From: Clostridia bacterium
GTDB taxonomy: Bacteria > Bacillota > Clostridia > Christensenellales > Aristaeellaceae
Reading direction: 5' to 3'
Assembly: GCA_017526525.1 (NCBI GenBank)
Contig: JAFXRG010000066.1
Coordinates: 62,001-126,000, forward strand
Length of the DNA stretch: 64,000 nt
The translations under genes were made by a program, and so were the position numbers. This document shows, one piece after another, positions 61,108 through 64,000 of the stretch; position 1 is the stretch's first letter; each line of letters opens with the position of its first letter. The notes beneath the pieces are model-generated. The model saw only the letters and a program-made list of their open reading frames with translations. It did not search any database and was not told where the DNA came from.

Positions 61108-64000
61108 ATGTTTGGCAGAAAGAAACGGAACCGCCGGCAGGATGACGGTTTTCCGGAAGAGTTTGAGGAAGAGTATTCCGACGGGGAATACTTTGACGAG
61201 GATGAACCGGCAGACGACGGCCTGACGGAGGGCACCGAAGCCTATACCCCGGTGCAGGAAGATCCGGACGCGCTTCCGGAAGCGGAAACCTACGGGGAGG
61301 AAAGCTGGGGCGCGACAGACGACGGAGAGTATGCGGAAATGCCGGAAGCGGAAGAGAAGCCGGAGCCCCGCAGCATCTTCCGTCCGGAGGTCCGGAAGCC
61401 CAATTTCGTGCTCAGCGTGCTGGTCAACACCGTACGGGTGCTGCTGGTGGTGGTCCTGCTGGCGGGAATCGCCGTACTCGGTACACTGGTGGGAATTGCC
61501 AAAGGTTATGTGGATACGGCACCGGAGCTGGATCTGGTGGCCCTGGACACGCCGGACCAGAACACGGAATTCATGGATCGGAACCGGGAACTGCTGACGG
61601 TGTACCGGGGAACGGAAAACCGGATTGTGGTGCCCCTGGCCTCCATTCCCCAGCGGCTCCGCAATGCTTTTGTCGCGGTAGAGGATGCCCGGTTTTATAC
61701 CCACAGCGGAATTGACCTCAAGCGCATTGTCGGCGCCTTTGTGGCGAACCTGACCACCAGCGGAACCCAGGGCGGTTCCACGATTACCCAGCAGCTGATT
61801 AAAAATACGCTGCTCTCCTCGGAACAGAGCTACAAGCGGAAGATTCAGGAAGCCTATCTGGCCATGCAGCTGGAATCCCGGTACACCAAGGACCAGATCC
61901 TGGAGAACTATCTGAATACCATCTACCTGGGGGAAAACTACTACGGCGTGAAGGTGGCCGCCATGGGCTATTTCGGCAAGGAGCTGGGAGAGCTGACCCT
62001 CCGGGAATGCGCCATGCTGGCCGGGGTGAACAACAATCCGTACTACTATAATCCCCGCAGAAATTACTACACCCGCCATGACGGGGAGCGGGACTATGCC
62101 GCCACCACCAACCAGCGGACGGATTACGTGCTGCGCTGCATGTATGAAAACCAGTACATCACCCGGGAAGAATACGAGGCCGCCCTGGATCCGTCCACGG
62201 CATCCGTGACGCGGGAGGAGGCAAACGCCTCCGCCGGCGGCATGTACAGCTATCCCCACTACATTGAATATGCCGTCAAGGAATGCGTCCGGATTCTGCT
62301 GGAGGTCAACGGCCTGCCGGATAACGCCGTCAATCGCGCTGCCATGGAGAACCGGCTGCGCACCGGGGGGTATAAAATCCAGCTGGCCATTGACCCGGGC
62401 ATTCAGAAGACGGTGGAGGAAACGCTGCAGAACTGGAACAAGTATCCGTCCATGCGGGATCCTTCCGACAAGGTATACCGCAGCAAGAATTCCGACGGAA
62501 CCTATACCGAGATTGCCCAGCCCCAGGCGGCCTGTGCCGTGCTGGACTACCGGACGGGAGAACTGCTGGCGGTGGTAGGCTCCCGGACGGAGGTGACGGC
62601 CCGGAAGACCATGAACCGGGCAACGGACATGAAAATGCCCGTCGGATCCTCCATCAAACCCATTTCCGTATACGCTCCGGCGCTGGAGCTGGGGGCGAGT
62701 CCGGCCTCGGTGGCTTACAACATGCCCCTGCCCATTTCCGGCTGGAAGGATTCCAAGGGGAACGACAGCTGGCCGAAAAACTACGGCGGAGCGGGATATA
62801 CAGGCCCGGTAACCCTGCGGACCGGTATGGCCAAATCCCTGAATACCGTGGCGGCCCAGACGCTGCTGAGCCGGGTGGGAGTGGACCGCAGCGTTTCCTT
62901 CCTGCATGCCATGGGCATCGATGACGATCATATTGACAAAACGCCGTTTGGCCTGAGCCTGGGTTCTTCCGGCATTACCCCTTTGCAGATGACGGTGGCC
63001 TTCGGCGTGCTGGCCAACGGCGGCGTATATCAGGCACCGATTTCCGTGCTGGGCATTTCGGATGCCCGGGGAGATGTGGTGTGGGACGGACACCAGCATC
63101 AGGAACGCCGGCGGGTGTTTTCGGAAAGCACCAGCTGGCTGATTGTGGACATGCTGAAATCCGTGGTTTCCTCGGGCACCGGCACCGGCGCCAAAATCAA
63201 GGGGCAGACCGTAGGCGGAAAGACCGGAACCAACTCCGACCAGAAGGGTGTGTTTTTCTCCGGAATTACGGGGCATTACGCTTCCGCCCTCTGGATCGGC
63301 CATGACAACTACAAGGCGCTGTCCTCCAAGTCCACGGGATCCGGCGCGGCGGCGCCGCTGTGGCAGGCGTATATGAGCAAGATTCATTCCGGCCTGCCGA
63401 ACAAGGAAATCCTCGGCGGAAACCCGAAGGAATACGGGCTGGTGCAGGTCACCACCTGCGCGGTCAGCGGACAGCTGGCTACGGAAGCCTGCATGAACGA
63501 CGCCATGGGGTACGGCGTGGTGACGGACTACTGGAAGGAAGGAACCCAGCCCACCCAGTACTGCCAGATGCATGTGGTTCAGAATGTCTGTGCGGACAGC
63601 GGCATGCCCGCGTCTCCCTACTGCCCGAATGTGATTCCCCGGGGTGTGGTGGCGCTGCAGGCAGGGAACCCGCTGGCTGCTTTCCTGGGCACGGAATACC
63701 AGAAAACCCTGGAGGATTACCTGGGCCTCAGCACGGATAACGGCGGTTCCGTCTGCACCATGCACAGCGCGGGATCTTCTTCCGGGCAGGGCGGTTCCCC
63801 GCTGCCGGACCGGCAGGCGGACGACGCGGCGCGGCTGATCGCGGAGGCGCAGCGGCTGCTGGAAACCCTGGATCCCTCCGGTGCCCAGTACGGCGCGGTG
63901 GTGACGGCCGCATCCACCCTGCAGCAGCTGGTAAACAGCGGAGCTTCCCAGAGTGAGATTACCGCGGCCATGACAAACCTGACCTATGCCATGATCGGCA
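61108..64000 (+). CDS. Class A penicillin-binding protein, 3' end beyond the window
   Basis: At least 964 codons, open to the window edge. Acidic cytoplasmic tail (1-90), one transmembrane helix (about 105-130), a GT51 glycosyltransferase domain (EDARFYTHSGID with catalytic Glu, GGSTITQQLIKN, KDQILENYLNTIYLG), and a transpeptidase domain with SSIK (nucleophile Ser), SLN and KTGT motifs. It polymerises and cross-links peptidoglycan. The C-terminal extension after the transpeptidase has paired cysteines and a Ser/Gly-rich stretch. ATG 61108 follows GGAGGA. Confidence 0.95.
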   Translation, partial: MFGRKKRNRRQDDGFPEEFEEEYSDGEYFDEDEPADDGLTEGTEAYTPVQEDPDALPEAETYGEESWGATDDGEYAEMPEAEEKPEPRSIFRPEVRKPNFVLSVLVNTVRVLLVVVLLAGIAVLGTLVGIAKGYVDTAPELDLVALDTPDQNTEFMDRNRELLTVYRGTENRIVVPLASIPQRLRNAFVAVEDARFYTHSGIDLKRIVGAFVANLTTSGTQGGSTITQQLIKNTLLSSEQSYKRKIQEAYLAMQLESRYTKDQILENYLNTIYLGENYYGVKVAAMGYFGKELGELTLRECAMLAGVNNNPYYYNPRRNYYTRHDGERDYAATTNQRTDYVLRCMYENQYITREEYEAALDPSTASVTREEANASAGGMYSYPHYIEYAVKECVRILLEVNGLPDNAVNRAAMENRLRTGGYKIQLAIDPGIQKTVEETLQNWNKYPSMRDPSDKVYRSKNSDGTYTEIAQPQAACAVLDYRTGELLAVVGSRTEVTARKTMNRATDMKMPVGSSIKPISVYAPALELGASPASVAYNMPLPISGWKDSKGNDSWPKNYGGAGYTGPVTLRTGMAKSLNTVAAQTLLSRVGVDRSVSFLHAMGIDDDHIDKTPFGLSLGSSGITPLQMTVAFGVLANGGVYQAPISVLGISDARGDVVWDGHQHQERRRVFSESTSWLIVDMLKSVVSSGTGTGAKIKGQTVGGKTGTNSDQKGVFFSGITGHYASALWIGHDNYKALSSKSTGSGAAAPLWQAYMSKIHSGLPNKEILGGNPKEYGLVQVTTCAVSGQLATEACMNDAMGYGVVTDYWKEGTQPTQYCQMHVVQNVCADSGMPASPYCPNVIPRGVVALQAGNPLAAFLGTEYQKTLEDYLGLSTDNGGSVCTMHSAGSSSGQGGSPLPDRQADDAARLIAEAQRLLETLDPSGAQYGAVVTAASTLQQLVNSGASQSEITAAMTNLTYAMIG

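Noticed and set aside
60988..63765. 925-codon minus-strand open frame antisense to the class A PBP gene
   Set aside because: The plus strand encodes an unmistakable PBP with GT51 and SSIK/SLN/KTG motifs. The antisense frame is low-complexity (His/Gly/Val/Gln-rich), as expected from GC-rich codon shadows.

Overview
The window looks like a chromosomal housekeeping segment from a GC-rich member of the Bacillota, class Clostridia (a Christensenellales-like gut or rumen lineage is my guess from gene content; the sequence alone cannot fix the taxon). Reasons: B. subtilis-type PurR with PurBox-like sites, a CtsR operator at clpB, SAM-I and glycine riboswitches, SepF/DivIVA, rpmH-rnpA-yidD-yidC-jag, an archaeal/eukaryal-type ProRS, and many exported proteins with Pro/Thr-rich linkers and peptidoglycan-binding repeats. 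I see no rRNA, tRNA, CRISPR array, insertion sequence, prophage or plasmid module. Coding is dense, and the GC-rich third codon positions produce very long antisense open frames, which I rejected.

Layout. 1-8.7 kb: a NusG/LoaP-like factor, a SpoU rRNA methylase, an AraR-like repressor and rlmH, then an unusual run of exported proteins (a barnase-type RNase lipoprotein, a lipoprotein with six peptidoglycan-binding repeats, a secreted caspase-fold protein), followed by an Mrp ATPase and a membrane-anchored DUF5711-like protein. 8.7-12.3 kb: proS, plsX, acpP, rnc. 12.4-15.9 kb: two exported cell-wall proteins, one an L,D-transpeptidase. 16-22.8 kb: asnA, pth, mfd, lspA, rluD. 22.8-25.8 kb on the minus strand: lysC with a degenerate RmlD-like protein, and comF. 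26.1-27.9 kb: tandem glycine riboswitch and AGCS symporter. 28-38 kb: recD2 (minus), a one-repeat peptidoglycan-binding protein, a His-less HPr-like protein, purR, an HlyD-like protein, sepF, divIVA, an E2-acyltransferase-like pseudoenzyme, and a PflX-type radical SAM protein (minus).

37.8-47.4 kb: a large anchored beta-propeller protein with glpK, pgsA (minus), an RNase PH-RdgB fusion, a DUF853/HerA-like ATPase followed by a repeat protein, and mscL with a zinc ribbon. 47.4-52.6 kb: SAM-I-controlled metK (minus), pduL, and rpmH-rnpA-yidD-yidC-jag without dnaA alongside. 52.6-64 kb: serS, aconitase, a six-TM protein, rsuA, an RsmC-like methylase, CtsR-controlled clpB (minus), and a class A PBP running off the window end.

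The genes join translation and RNA modification, envelope growth and division, lipid synthesis, and nucleotide and amino-acid supply. The best candidate for something undescribed is the exported barnase / peptidoglycan-anchor / caspase cassette at 2.96-6.65 kb. The barnase keeps every catalytic residue and has no barstar-like neighbour. Other points of interest are terminator-like hairpins placed directly before the asnA and acn ribosome binding sites, and several paralogues that have lost their catalytic residues (RmlD-like, E2-like, HPr-like).
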